Shown piece by piece: positions 17,848 to 27,371 of a stretch of 64,000 nt of DNA. The notes beneath the pieces were generated by a model. It saw only the letters and a program-made list of their open reading frames with translations, made no database searches and was not told where the DNA came from. The DNA lies in NCBI GenBank assembly GCA_020636135.1, contig JACJYK010000001.1:3458501-3522500 (forward strand). Reading direction: 5' to 3'. A program made the translations under genes and the position numbers. How positions within the stretch are numbered: position 1 is the first letter of the stretch; each line of letters opens with the position of its first letter. Source of the DNA: Lewinellaceae bacterium (lineage in GTDB: Bacteria > Bacteroidota > Bacteroidia > Chitinophagales > Saprospiraceae).

Positions 17848-20800
17848 ATGCGGCGGATAAGTATTCATATAGTACAATTTTTCTTTGTTTTATCACTATT
17901 CCTCAGTCCCGGTTGTAATCAACAAGACGCTGTCCTGCCCAAACTTGCCCCTGATCCTTCTCCACAAATCATTCACGGATCCCGGGTTCCGGCCGGACAA
18001 TTTAAAGCTCCGGTTTCAACAGAAATAACGAGTATCAAAAGGATTCCGGCAGGAAAGCCACTACAGATTCCGGCTAAAAAACAGTACCAGGAAATTACAT
18101 CCAGGGTTGTCCGAAATGGACTGACCATCCCGGAATCAACCACAAACCACCCGGTCGGGCAAATCATGGCGCCGCCAGTTACAAGCGCTGCGATGATCGA
18201 TACGGTATTAGCCAGGTTGCCTAAAACAGTTCGCATTGAAGGCATGACATCAAACGATATCAACCCGGCATGCATTACCCGGTTTGGCAAACTGCAGGGC
18301 CTGGATGCCTACAATGTGATGTCTGCCATTCAGGACCGTCAGGGCAATATCTGGTTAGCCATATGGAATGGCGGTATCACCCGGTATGACGGCCATCATT
18401 TTTATACCTATACCAAAACCGAAGGGTTAAAGGATGACAAAGTATTATCCCTGTGCGAGGATTCGCAGGGAAATATCTGGATAGGGTATTTCGATCAGAG
18501 ACTCACCAAATTTGATGGCTCCCGTTTCATCCATTATTCATCTCAAGACGGATATGCCGAAAACTATGTAAGCAGTATCTGTGAAGACAGTTCGGGAAAC
18601 TTGTGGCTCGGTTCTTATGAGTATGGGATCACTGAGTTTGATGGCCACCAGTTCAAGCATTTCAGCCGCCCGCAGGGCTTTACAGACCAGCCTGTCACGT
18701 CGATTATCCAGGATAAGGCGGGTCTGTGGATCGGCTCAAAAGGGGGTGGATTATACATTTACACCAACAATGGTTTTACACCGGTAACCAGTCCTTTCAT
18801 CAACGATACCATCTTTACCCTCCATAAACATCAATCGGATTTGTGGATCGGCACGCAACGTGGCCCGGTTAAACTGAGTGGGCATGATATCACCACCTTC
18901 CCAGGCACCCTGTTATCCATGTCAGCAGCTCAGTCCATTGAAGAGGATGAACGCGGAAATGTCTGGATCGGGACATTCCAGGATGGTGTTTACCGGTTAA
19001 CTGGTCATCAGCTCTATCAGTACACGGAGGAGGACGGCCTGGGAGACCGGTCCGTTCATAGTATTATAAAAGACAATTCCGGCAACATATGGTTTGGAAC
19101 CTCGGCCGGTTTTGAATTATTCAGTGGTGAACTGTTTTCACATTGGACAACCAACGAAGGTCTGCTGCAAAACGATGTGATATCCATTGCACAAGGCAAA
19201 ACCATGCGTTGGTTTGGATCTGAAGACGGATTTACAGGTTACGATGGCCAATATTTTTACCAATATGGCGCCTCAACAGGCATTCCCAACACCATCATTT
19301 TTTCCATCCTGGAAGACCGTAAAGGCCATCTCTGGCTGGGCACCAATACCGGACTGGTTCTTTTCAACGGCACCCAATACCTCACCTTCCCCCAATTGTC
19401 AGATGCCCCGGTTCTCAACATCTATGAAGACAAGGGTGGAAATATCTGGGTGTCTGGTAATGGAGCGACCAAAATCACTTACGGCAAGAGCGACAAGAAA
19501 GATACCTTCATCTTCTATGGAATGGCGGAGGGATTGTCGAATGACGAGGTAAAATGCGTTGTCGAAGATGCTGCAGGAAATCATTGGATCGGCACCGACC
19601 ATGGACTTAACCGACTGGCACCTGATACTAGCCCAGACAGTAGTTTGTTGTACCATTATTCCTTTGAACAAGGGATAACCAATGCTTATATCACCTCCCT
19701 ATATGTTGACCAAAAAGACCAACTCTGGATTGGCACCTTTGGTGGAGGGTTGCTTAAGTACACTCATAATGCCGGCACAGAAACCATCGTCAGTTATCGT
19801 GCAGCCAATGGATTGATCAGTGACTGGGTAAGCTCCATAATTGAAGATGATAACCACAATTTATGGGTGGGCGGGCGTCACGGCATTTGTAAAATCAATT
19901 ATTCTGCGACCACAAACCCCCAACAGGAGAATATCCACTTCAGAAATTATCAGTACATCAACGGGTTCCTGGGCGGGAGCTGTAATATGCGTGCCATCAG
20001 CAAGGATCCCTACGGGGACATCTGGATCGGCACCAGAACCATGGCTACCACCATCCATACCACCGGTGAAAAAATTGAAGCCCAGCCTCCAACCATCGAA
20101 ATAACCAATGTACAGCTGTTCGGCGAGGATGTACACTGGAGGCAGTTATCCACTCATCCTGAACAGCGGATGGTCCTCGCCAATGGAATTCACCTTGACA
20201 AAGATTATCTGCGAGGGGTTAAAAAATGGCGCAATGTTCCGGATCAGCTGAGCCTGAAATACAATCACAATGACCTGACCATTGCATTCACCAATATTAC
20301 CACCCTGCAAAATGACCAAATCCTGTATCAACACAAACTGGCAGGACTGGATCACAACTGGAGCGCTCAGTCACCAAACCAAGAAGTGCACTTTGGGCCG
20401 ATCCCTCCCGGCAGTTATACCTTCCGTTTAAAAGCTGTCAACTCAGAAGGATTCTGGAGCCCGGAAATCGACTTCCCATTTGTTATCCGTCCACCCTGGT
20501 GGAAGACCTGGTGGTCCTATCTGCTTTATTTTTTACTTTTTCTGACCGTTGCAAACGCACTTCGCAAGTACGAATTAAAAAGGCAGCAGTTGCAACATTC
20601 TTTGCAATTGGAAGCGCTGAAAGCTCAGACCCTGGAGGAACTGGACTTGTTAAAAACCAAATTGTACACAAACATCACCCATGAATTTCGCACCCCGCTG
20701 ACTGTTATCCTCGGCATCTCGGACCAGATCCGGAAAAAGCTCACCCCGGGACTGCAGGATAAAATAGAATTGATCCATCGCAATGGCTGGCATTTGCTGA

Positions 20801-22203
20801 ACCTGGTCAATCAAATGCTGGATCTGGCAAAAATAGAATCGCACCAGATGGGTCTTCAAATGATCCAGGGAAACATCATCATTTATCTGAGATATCTGCT
20901 CAGGTCTTTTGAGTCACTGGCCAGTTCGAAAGGGATCGAGCTGACTTTTACCGATAGTGCGACAGAGGTGATCATGGATTACGATCCCGGCAAAATGCTC
21001 CAGGTCATTTCAAACCTGGTATCCAATGCCATTAAATTCACTCCTCAGGGCGGACAGGTGAATCTTACCGTCAGCAAACACGACGAAAACACCACTGAGG
21101 GAGTCCCATATCCTGAGCTGAGGATCGAGGTATCTGACTCAGGCATTGGAATTTCTCCGGATCAATTGCCTTTCATTTTTAACCGATTTTACCAATCCGA
21201 CAATGCAAAAACGGTCAAGGGCGAAGGCACCGGCATCGGGTTAACGCTCACACGGGAACTGCTTCACCTGATGCGTGGCTCGATTTCCGTCACCAGCGAA
21301 CCAGATAAAGGCACTCATTTTGTAATTCACCTGCCGATTACCAATACAGCCGCCTTTGAGTCACCGGCTCCTGTGACCGAGGAACTGACCGCCTTCCGCA
21401 ATGCCTCCCTGCCGGAATTCCAAAAGAACATCGAAAGCAGCAGTATTACCAATTCAGACAAACCCTTACTGCTGATCATTGAGGACAACGAAGATATACG
21501 GACCTTTCTGATCAGCTGTTTAATCCAGGATTACACCATAGAAATCGCCACGGATGGGGCCATAGGCATTGAAAAAGCAATGGCATTGATCCCGGATATT
21601 ATCATTACAGATGTCATGATGCCTGTCAAAGATGGGTTTGAGGTTACTGAAACCCTCAAAACCTCGATGGCTACCAGCCACATTCCTATCATCATCCTGA
21701 CCGCAAGAACGACAGCAGAGGACCGTATCGCCGGGTTAAAACGCGGTGCAGATATTTACCTGGCAAAACCATTCTATCAGGAAGAACTTTCGTTGCATGC
21801 CCGAAATCTTATTAAGCTCAGGGAGAAATTACATGAGCGTTACCTGGCCTTAAAGGAACCTCCAGCCCAACAAAATGCTGAATCCCATTTTGAAGACGAG
21901 TTCATCCTGAGGCTGCGTAACATCATCGAGGACAATCTGGATAATCCGGACCTGTCCATAGAAGATATCTGTAAACGGCTGGCCATGAGCCGGATGCAAC
22001 TCCACCGGAAGATCAAGGCGCTGACCAATCTTTCCACCTCCATTTTCATCCGTAACATCAGGTTGGTCAATGCCCGTAGATTACTTGAATCAACCGGCAT
22101 GAATGTATCCGAGGTAGCTTATGCAGTTGGTTTTGATGACCCCAGGTATTTCTCTCGCGTCTTCACCGACTATTTTGGTCATGCACCAAGTGATCTCAAA
22201 TGA
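17848..22203 (+). CDS. Hybrid two-component sensor/regulator (HTCS) with Reg_prop propeller
   Basis: 1451 residues from the ATG at 17848, preceded by AGAGG and giving an export signal MRRISIHIVQFFFVLSLFL. An upstream frame to 17743 is not used. Order: signal; a linker of about 130 residues rich in Pro/Thr; roughly fourteen Reg_prop blades (G-N-x-W-x-G motifs, about 150-740); Y_Y_Y domain (about 790-870); transmembrane helix (about 885-905, starting WWKTWWSYLLYF); HisKA with His945 in ITHEFRTP; HATPase (SNAIKFTPQGG, GEGTGIGLTL); receiver with Asp1255 in IITDVMMP and Lys in LAKPF; AraC-type DNA-binding domain (about 1350-1451). HTCS proteins bind oligosaccharides in the periplasm and activate sugar genes. 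The flanking GH51 and GH3 suggest arabinose/xylose-type glycans. All phosphotransfer residues are intact. Confidence 0.95.
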   Translation: MRRISIHIVQFFFVLSLFLSPGCNQQDAVLPKLAPDPSPQIIHGSRVPAGQFKAPVSTEITSIKRIPAGKPLQIPAKKQYQEITSRVVRNGLTIPESTTNHPVGQIMAPPVTSAAMIDTVLARLPKTVRIEGMTSNDINPACITRFGKLQGLDAYNVMSAIQDRQGNIWLAIWNGGITRYDGHHFYTYTKTEGLKDDKVLSLCEDSQGNIWIGYFDQRLTKFDGSRFIHYSSQDGYAENYVSSICEDSSGNLWLGSYEYGITEFDGHQFKHFSRPQGFTDQPVTSIIQDKAGLWIGSKGGGLYIYTNNGFTPVTSPFINDTIFTLHKHQSDLWIGTQRGPVKLSGHDITTFPGTLLSMSAAQSIEEDERGNVWIGTFQDGVYRLTGHQLYQYTEEDGLGDRSVHSIIKDNSGNIWFGTSAGFELFSGELFSHWTTNEGLLQNDVISIAQGKTMRWFGSEDGFTGYDGQYFYQYGASTGIPNTIIFSILEDRKGHLWLGTNTGLVLFNGTQYLTFPQLSDAPVLNIYEDKGGNIWVSGNGATKITYGKSDKKDTFIFYGMAEGLSNDEVKCVVEDAAGNHWIGTDHGLNRLAPDTSPDSSLLYHYSFEQGITNAYITSLYVDQKDQLWIGTFGGGLLKYTHNAGTETIVSYRAANGLISDWVSSIIEDDNHNLWVGGRHGICKINYSATTNPQQENIHFRNYQYINGFLGGSCNMRAISKDPYGDIWIGTRTMATTIHTTGEKIEAQPPTIEITNVQLFGEDVHWRQLSTHPEQRMVLANGIHLDKDYLRGVKKWRNVPDQLSLKYNHNDLTIAFTNITTLQNDQILYQHKLAGLDHNWSAQSPNQEVHFGPIPPGSYTFRLKAVNSEGFWSPEIDFPFVIRPPWWKTWWSYLLYFLLFLTVANALRKYELKRQQLQHSLQLEALKAQTLEELDLLKTKLYTNITHEFRTPLTVILGISDQIRKKLTPGLQDKIELIHRNGWHLLNLVNQMLDLAKIESHQMGLQMIQGNIIIYLRYLLRSFESLASSKGIELTFTDSATEVIMDYDPGKMLQVISNLVSNAIKFTPQGGQVNLTVSKHDENTTEGVPYPELRIEVSDSGIGISPDQLPFIFNRFYQSDNAKTVKGEGTGIGLTLTRELLHLMRGSISVTSEPDKGTHFVIHLPITNTAAFESPAPVTEELTAFRNASLPEFQKNIESSSITNSDKPLLLIIEDNEDIRTFLISCLIQDYTIEIATDGAIGIEKAMALIPDIIITDVMMPVKDGFEVTETLKTSMATSHIPIIILTARTTAEDRIAGLKRGADIYLAKPFYQEELSLHARNLIKLREKLHERYLALKEPPAQQNAESHFEDEFILRLRNIIEDNLDNPDLSIEDICKRLAMSRMQLHRKIKALTNLSTSIFIRNIRLVNARRLLESTGMNVSEVAYAVGFDDPRYFSRVFTDYFGHAPSDLK

Positions 22204-22652
22204 TTGACTCCTTCAATTTTTCACCGGATTCCTTTGATAGAACACATTGATATTCAAACACTTGAATATCACGTTACAATAATCCACCTTTTGGTTACAA
22301 TAGTCCACACCGGACTCATCCTTCTGCCGCACATTTAGGAATTACTGAAGGATAGTAGTAAGTAAACGGTGAAAGGCGGAAGCATGGGAGTCTGAACAGG
22401 CGGTTTGAGGGAAATTATTATCCTCGTTCAACCAGCTGTTTTTTGACTATATGATCTGCCAGCGATTGAACATTTGGCCGGTACGTACGATGGATTGAAA
22501 ACTTGGAGGTGACTGGCAACGACACGTTGAGTCCTCATGCGTAATCAAACTAAACTTGGATCATCCTGCATAACCCCGGGAACCAGGTATGGGCGCCACA
22601 GTTAAAGCTATTTTCCTGGTGCCTAAATCGAAAAGAATTGCACACCGCATTA
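22204..22652. other. Gene-free region with hairpin and 21-bp direct repeat
   Basis: No convincing ORF lies between the HTCS stop and the terminator at 22653. Directly after the HTCS gene there is a perfect 9-bp hairpin GATATTCAA-acac-TTGAATATC (22249-22270). It is followed by GTTACAATAATCCAC (22273-22287) and GTTACAATAGTCCAC (22294-22308), a direct repeat with a 21-bp period, two helical turns. This resembles an AraC-type site, but no promoter is obvious. The remainder is unremarkable. Confidence 0.6.
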
Positions 22653-22687
22653 AACGCCTTACCGGTTGATCCGGTAAGGCGTTTTTT
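22653..22687. terminator. Strong terminator between HTCS and GH3 genes
   Basis: A perfect 13-bp stem, AACGCCTTACCGG (22653-22665) against CCGGTAAGGCGTT (22671-22683), with a 5-nt loop and a T6 run on the plus strand (22682-22687). It lies 36 bp after the GH3 stop on the minus strand and could serve both directions. Confidence 0.85.
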
Positions 22688-22722
22688 ACATCATCCAGTA
22701 TGTCTGCACTGAAGGCTTCCTG

Positions 22723-25098
22723 CTACTTGGGTGGTTTTACCTCATTGATTTTCCTCTCGGGAGCCATCACATCATGGACCTTTTCGACGGTGATTTCTTT
22801 GTCAACTGTGAATGATTTAGTGAGGGCGATGGTCTCACACGAGTTCCCGATCAGCACCTCGTATTTGCCTGATTCAGCGACCCATGCTGATTTACCTTCA
22901 TCAAATGAGGTCAAGTCGCGTGCGTTCAACCTGATTTGAATAACTTCTTGTTCTCCGGGATTCAGCAGTTTTGTTTTGGCAAACCCCTTAAGCTCCTTCT
23001 CTGGTTTGTTCATGCTCTTACCCGGCGCTCTGAGGTAGCATTGAACCACCTCCTTGCCCGGTACATCGCCAGTGTTGGAAACCGTTACCGATACGGTCAT
23101 CTCATCCATCCAGGTGGAGGAACTCAGGTCCATACCTGACAGCTCAAAGGTCGAATAGGAAAGTCCAAAACCGAAAGGATATGCTACTTTCCGATGGAAG
23201 GTCTCAAAATACCGGTACCCCACATAAATGCCTTCTTCGTAGACCACTTCTGACGGTTTTCCACCGAGAATCCCACTAATAACGGTTTGGCCTTCCCCGG
23301 GCAGTTCCACGCCGGGAAAGTTGGAAGCGCTGGGTACGTCACTGTAATGGATGGGGAATGTAGTAGGCAATTTCCCGGAAGGATTCACCTTGCCCAGGAG
23401 CGCGTCGGCCACAATATTGCCGCCTTCCTGACCTCCCTGCCAGGCCAGGAGAATGCCATCCACCTGGTCCCGCCAGCTTGCTGTTTCAATGACATTACCG
23501 ATATTGAGGATCACGACGACCTTTTTTTCTGCTTCGTGATAGGCCGCGGATACCATTTTGATCATATCCAGCTCGGCAGGTGTAAGGTAAAAATCACCTT
23601 CTTCTTTGCGATCCTGACCTTCACCGGAATTCCGGCCTATGGTGATCAGCGCTACGTCGGTAGTTCGCGCCATGCGGCTGGCTATACCGGCATCCATGGG
23701 CATTTCAGGCAATGGGGGTAACATTTCAAAGAAGAATTTTTTCTTCGGCTGCTTCGCTTTTTCGGCATCGATGTAGTATTCGTACATGCCCTTCAAAGAG
23801 GTCACGACCGGTCTACCCGCCTTCTCCATCCCTTCCACCAGGGAGACGGTATAGGCTTCATTGACATCACCGCTACCGGTACCCCCAGCAACAAAGTCAT
23901 ACGAGCCTATCCCAAATGCAGCGATGCGGGTCTGACCTTCTGGCAAAGGGAGTGCGCCTTCATTTCTTAACAGCACCACTCCTTCACTTCCGGCCCGGCG
24001 GGTGAGCTCAGCATGAGCTTTAAGATCCGGGTTGTCTGAATGCGGCGCTTTACTGAAAGAGGAAGAACGCAGGATGAGATTCAATACCCTCTTTACATTC
24101 GCATCCAAAACTCCTTCACTGAGTTCACCTTCCTGAATGGCCTTCAGGATGGCATCCTTCTGCTGTGGGCGTCCGGGCATCAGCAGGTCATTACTGGCTT
24201 TCATCTGGGCTACTGCATCGTTACCTCCAAACCAGTCGGTCATCACCAATCCTTCGAATCCCCATTCATCGCGTAGTATGGTTTGGAGCAGATCCGGGTT
24301 TTGGGAGGTATAGACGCCATTGACTTTATTGTAGGAACTCATGACTGTCCAGGGCTGTGCCTCACGAACGGCAATCTCAAAGCCCCGCAGGTAGATCTCC
24401 CGCAGCGCACGCTGGCTGAGGATGGTGTTAACCGTCATGCGGTTGGTCTCCTGATTGTTGGCAACAAAATGTTTGATGGAGGTTCCTACACCCTGCGACT
24501 GTACCCCATTAACCATGGCGGCAGCCATTTTACCGGAAAGGAAGGGGTCCTCCGAATAATATTCAAAATTACGTCCATTGAGCGGATTGCGGTGAATGTT
24601 CATAGCCGGAGCCAGCAAGACGTCGACCCCATAGTCCCGCATCTCGGCGCCAAATGCTTTCCCCACCTCCTGGACCAGGTCGGTATTCCAGGTAGAGGAC
24701 AACATGGTTTCTATGGGAAAAGCCGTACAGTAATATCGTTTGGTGCTGGCGGAATCACGAACTGGAAGGATGCGCAAGCCTGCCGGCCCGTCGGATAAAA
24801 CTACCGGGTCGATGCCCAGAGGGGAAATGGGATAGGTGTTACCGGCTGCTCCCGGCACCTTCTCCGGAGTGGATACATCAAACATTCCCGGTATACGCAT
24901 GCCGGTTCCGACGACCAGGCTTGCTTTTTGCTCAATGGTAAGGCGGGAAAGCAAATCATTGATGCGGTCCGTCATGGAGGCAGATGGATCCTCATAAACA
25001 TCCATCCGGCCGTTTTGGTTAGCGTCCCGGTAACTGGCCTGGCTCTGAAGGCCCAGGCAGCCAAACAAGAGGCTAAAAGCAATTATACTTTTTTTCAT
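22723..25098 (-). CDS. Exported GH3 glycosidase (beta-glucosidase/xylosidase type)
   Basis: 791 residues from the ATG at 25098, which gives the signal peptide MKKSIIAFSLLFGCLGLQSQA; the frame stays open to 25146. A Ca-binding-like DANQNGRMDVYEDP segment opens the mature protein. The GH3 N-domain contains SDGPAGLR, KHFVANNQETNR and the nucleophile Asp288 in VMTDWFGGND. The C-domain carries GEGQDRKEEGDFYL, and a fibronectin-III-like domain ends the protein (VSVTVSNTGDVPGKEVVQCYL). Substrate specificity within GH3 (glucoside, xyloside, arabinoside) cannot be read from sequence alone. The divergent NUDIX regulator and the palindrome before its start suggest arabinose- or xylose-linked control. 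Confidence 0.94.
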   Translation of the reverse strand: MKKSIIAFSLLFGCLGLQSQASYRDANQNGRMDVYEDPSASMTDRINDLLSRLTIEQKASLVVGTGMRIPGMFDVSTPEKVPGAAGNTYPISPLGIDPVVLSDGPAGLRILPVRDSASTKRYYCTAFPIETMLSSTWNTDLVQEVGKAFGAEMRDYGVDVLLAPAMNIHRNPLNGRNFEYYSEDPFLSGKMAAAMVNGVQSQGVGTSIKHFVANNQETNRMTVNTILSQRALREIYLRGFEIAVREAQPWTVMSSYNKVNGVYTSQNPDLLQTILRDEWGFEGLVMTDWFGGNDAVAQMKASNDLLMPGRPQQKDAILKAIQEGELSEGVLDANVKRVLNLILRSSSFSKAPHSDNPDLKAHAELTRRAGSEGVVLLRNEGALPLPEGQTRIAAFGIGSYDFVAGGTGSGDVNEAYTVSLVEGMEKAGRPVVTSLKGMYEYYIDAEKAKQPKKKFFFEMLPPLPEMPMDAGIASRMARTTDVALITIGRNSGEGQDRKEEGDFYLTPAELDMIKMVSAAYHEAEKKVVVILNIGNVIETASWRDQVDGILLAWQGGQEGGNIVADALLGKVNPSGKLPTTFPIHYSDVPSASNFPGVELPGEGQTVISGILGGKPSEVVYEEGIYVGYRYFETFHRKVAYPFGFGLSYSTFELSGMDLSSSTWMDEMTVSVTVSNTGDVPGKEVVQCYLRAPGKSMNKPEKELKGFAKTKLLNPGEQEVIQIRLNARDLTSFDEGKSAWVAESGKYEVLIGNSCETIALTKSFTVDKEITVEKVHDVMAPERKINEVKPPK

Positions 25099-25107
25099 AC
25101 CATTTCT

Positions 25108-25126
25108 TTGTGTCAATATGACACAA
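25108..25126. promoter_or_regulatory. Palindromic operator TTGTGTCA-ATA-TGACACAA
   Basis: A perfect 8-bp inverted repeat with a 3-bp spacer (25108-25115 and 25119-25126), 9 bp before the GH3 start and 49 bp before the divergent NUDIX regulator. Read toward GH3, the sequence TATTATTGTG just upstream resembles a degenerate TAnnTTTG box overlapping the palindrome. Position and symmetry point to a repressor site, most likely for the NUDIX regulator. No second copy was seen in this window. Confidence 0.75.
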
Positions 25127-25175
25127 TAATAAGATTTTTTAATCATATTTAGGCATCCTTATCAGATCTGCAGCC

Positions 25176-25928
25176 ATGGAATTACCTTTTGAACCGTCAC
25201 AGTGCCATCCGGGCCTATCCGTGGACTGTGTCATCTTTGGGTTTCATGAGAATGAACTTAAAGTATTATTACTCAAACTTTTACATAACAAGGACTGGGC
25301 CTTACCGGGTGGATTTGTCCTGGCTGATGAGGACCTGGACCGGGCAGCTGTGAGGGTCCTGAAAGAAAGGACCGGGCTGGACCAAATCTTCCTCCGGCAA
25401 TTTCACACCTTTGGCGATTTATCACGGAATTTACCGGGTCATGCCGAAAAACTGGTCCATTCTCAGGTCATACATCCTTCCCTGCAATCCTGGTTTGATC
25501 AGCGGTTTATCACGGTCGGATACTATGCACTGGTTGAATACTCACAGGTCGAGGAGCCCCGACCGGACTTCTTTTCCGAATCCTGTCACTGGTTCTCGAT
25601 CCGGGACCTGCCTGAAGTGATGCTGGATCACCACGATATCCTGACCAAAGCCCTGGAGACCCTGCGTGTTCAACTGAAGTATCAACCCATTGGTCTTAAT
25701 CTGATGCCGGAGAAGTTCACCATGCCGGAATTGCAGGCGCTGTATGAGACTTTACTGGAAAAGAAACTGGACCGCCGGAATTTCCAGCGCAAGATGCTCA
25801 GCTATGACATCCTCATCCGCACCGACGAATTCCGCCAGGGAGGTGCCCACAAAGCCCCGGTACTTTATGCCTTTAACGAGGAGAAATACCAGCTGGCATT
25901 ACAGCATGGACTAAATACGATCTGGTAA
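25176..25928 (+). CDS. NUDIX-type sugar transcription regulator (AraR/NrtR family)
   Basis: 250 residues. The N-terminal NUDIX-like domain (about 12-150) starts SVDCVIFGFHENELKVLLLKL and contains WALPGGFVLADEDLDRAAVRVLKERTGL, a degenerate Nudix box in which the usual REx2EE is replaced (RVLKER). Hydrolase activity is therefore probably lost and the domain used as a ligand sensor. The C-terminal winged-helix (about 165-240) reads FTMPELQALYETLLEKKLDRRNFQRKML, as in NrtR/AraR regulators. Bacteroidota relatives control arabinose or xylose use. It is divergent from GH3, with a palindromic operator between them. The specific sugar is inferred from neighbours. Confidence 0.88.
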   Translation: MELPFEPSQCHPGLSVDCVIFGFHENELKVLLLKLLHNKDWALPGGFVLADEDLDRAAVRVLKERTGLDQIFLRQFHTFGDLSRNLPGHAEKLVHSQVIHPSLQSWFDQRFITVGYYALVEYSQVEEPRPDFFSESCHWFSIRDLPEVMLDHHDILTKALETLRVQLKYQPIGLNLMPEKFTMPELQALYETLLEKKLDRRNFQRKMLSYDILIRTDEFRQGGAHKAPVLYAFNEEKYQLALQHGLNTIW

Positions 25929-25977
25929 AGGAAATAGAGGTTAATAGCCAGGTAAAGCCAGCTTTTTTTCCCCAGGA

Positions 25978-27105
25978 TTAATTCAGGAATTCACCCAGTT
26001 TATCCCGCAGATCCTGACCACGCAATCCTTTGGCCACGATTCTCCCTTCTTTGTCCAGCAGGAAGTTCATCGGAATACCACGAACACCATACAATTTGGC
26101 TACATCCGATTGCCAGCCTTTCAACTCAGAGACCTGATCCCAATTCAATTCATCCTGGGTTATAGCGCTCATCCATGCTTCACGACCTTGCTGATCATCC
26201 AGCGAGACGCCCAGGATGTTGAATCCTTTGTCTTTAAAGTTATCGAAGGTTTTTACCAAATTGGGATTCTCCACCCGGCAAGGTCCACACCAACTGGCCC
26301 AGAAGTCAATCAGGAGGTATTTTCCCCGCAAGGAGGATAGTGACACCGGATTACCCTGTACATCGGCAGCTGTAAAATCAGGGGCAACTTCACCAATTGC
26401 CGTCCGTTTAGCAGACTCAAGCAATTCTTTGATATCATCACCCAGTGACGAGTTTATGATGCTGGTATCCAGCGTATTGTAGGCAGCCTGGAATTCATTG
26501 ATATCGGGATTGTACATGAACGCATTCAAAACTTCCGTTCCCGAAACAAAAGAAGCCGGATGCTTAGCCGCAAAATCAATAATGATCTTCCGGCGGCTTG
26601 CTTCAATACCTTCATAAACTTTCAAAAGGCTATCCTGAGCCCTGGTATCTTCCGGGGATAAATTCTGATAAGCAGCTATCAGCGTATTGACCTCATCGTT
26701 AACACCGGTCATCAGACCTTGTAATTCTTTGTTGTCATCATTTGTTTTGGAGCCGGTTACGGTTGCTTCATGCAGATCGCCATAAGCACCTACCACTTTA
26801 ATCGTTGCATTCTCCAGATACAACTGAAGGACATCCGCATACATCATATCGTTCATTAACCGTAGCGTTGCCTGCGTGGGCACATCCACCTTTCCGGTAA
26901 ACACATAATGTCCATCACCCGATTCAAGGGTATCCATTTTCACACTTGACCCTTCAGGATAAGAAAGAATTAATGAATTCGGATCGTCTCCAGTGATGGT
27001 GACTTCCAGCTGGTAGCTGTCTTTCTTACCGGTCTGATTTCCATCCGAGGAACAAGCAGAAAAGAATAATAGAAGGGCTGGTAGTGCATACAAAAGGTGC
27101 TTCAT
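25978..27105 (-). CDS. TlpA-like thioredoxin-fold lipoprotein (DUF4369 + AhpC/TSA)
   Basis: 375 residues. Lipoprotein signal with lipobox LLFFSAC (Cys18). The N-terminal DUF4369 domain (about 30-130) is followed by a helical linker. A thioredoxin-like domain starts near residue 238 (GEVAPDFTAADVQGNPVSLSSLRGKYLLIDFWASWCGPC, shown here only as its domain range 238-375) with redox Cys273 and Cys276 in WCGPC and a cis-Pro segment YGVRGIPMNFLL. It is probably a periplasm-facing disulfide reductase. It is convergent with the NUDIX gene, and no clear terminator is seen in the 49-bp gap. Confidence 0.92.
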   Translation of the reverse strand: MKHLLYALPALLLFFSACSSDGNQTGKKDSYQLEVTITGDDPNSLILSYPEGSSVKMDTLESGDGHYVFTGKVDVPTQATLRLMNDMMYADVLQLYLENATIKVVGAYGDLHEATVTGSKTNDDNKELQGLMTGVNDEVNTLIAAYQNLSPEDTRAQDSLLKVYEGIEASRRKIIIDFAAKHPASFVSGTEVLNAFMYNPDINEFQAAYNTLDTSIINSSLGDDIKELLESAKRTAIGEVAPDFTAADVQGNPVSLSSLRGKYLLIDFWASWCGPCRVENPNLVKTFDNFKDKGFNILGVSLDDQQGREAWMSAITQDELNWDQVSELKGWQSDVAKLYGVRGIPMNFLLDKEGRIVAKGLRGQDLRDKLGEFLN

Positions 27106-27371
27106 AATTTTTATTTATTCGATATATGGTAGCTACAACGAAGGAATCCAGTAAATCGTGCCGCTACACCGAAATTTTTAAGCGCACAAAAGTACTACAA
27201 TTCCATGATGCTGGCATTGGTCACTTTGAAAGAAAAATAATTCCATGTCAATACATGAAGATTGTTTCATTTAATGGCCAAAATCAAAATAGATACAAAA
27301 TATTAATTACATAAAATGCTTAAATACCGAATAATAAACTAAATTGAACATTAAATCTAAAAATCAAACAC

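Noticed and set aside
15522..25928. Canonical polysaccharide utilization locus
   Set aside because: No SusC/SusD pair is present anywhere in the window.
27126..27314. 62-codon ORF upstream of the glycine-rich gene
   Set aside because: No start signal, domain or plausible composition.
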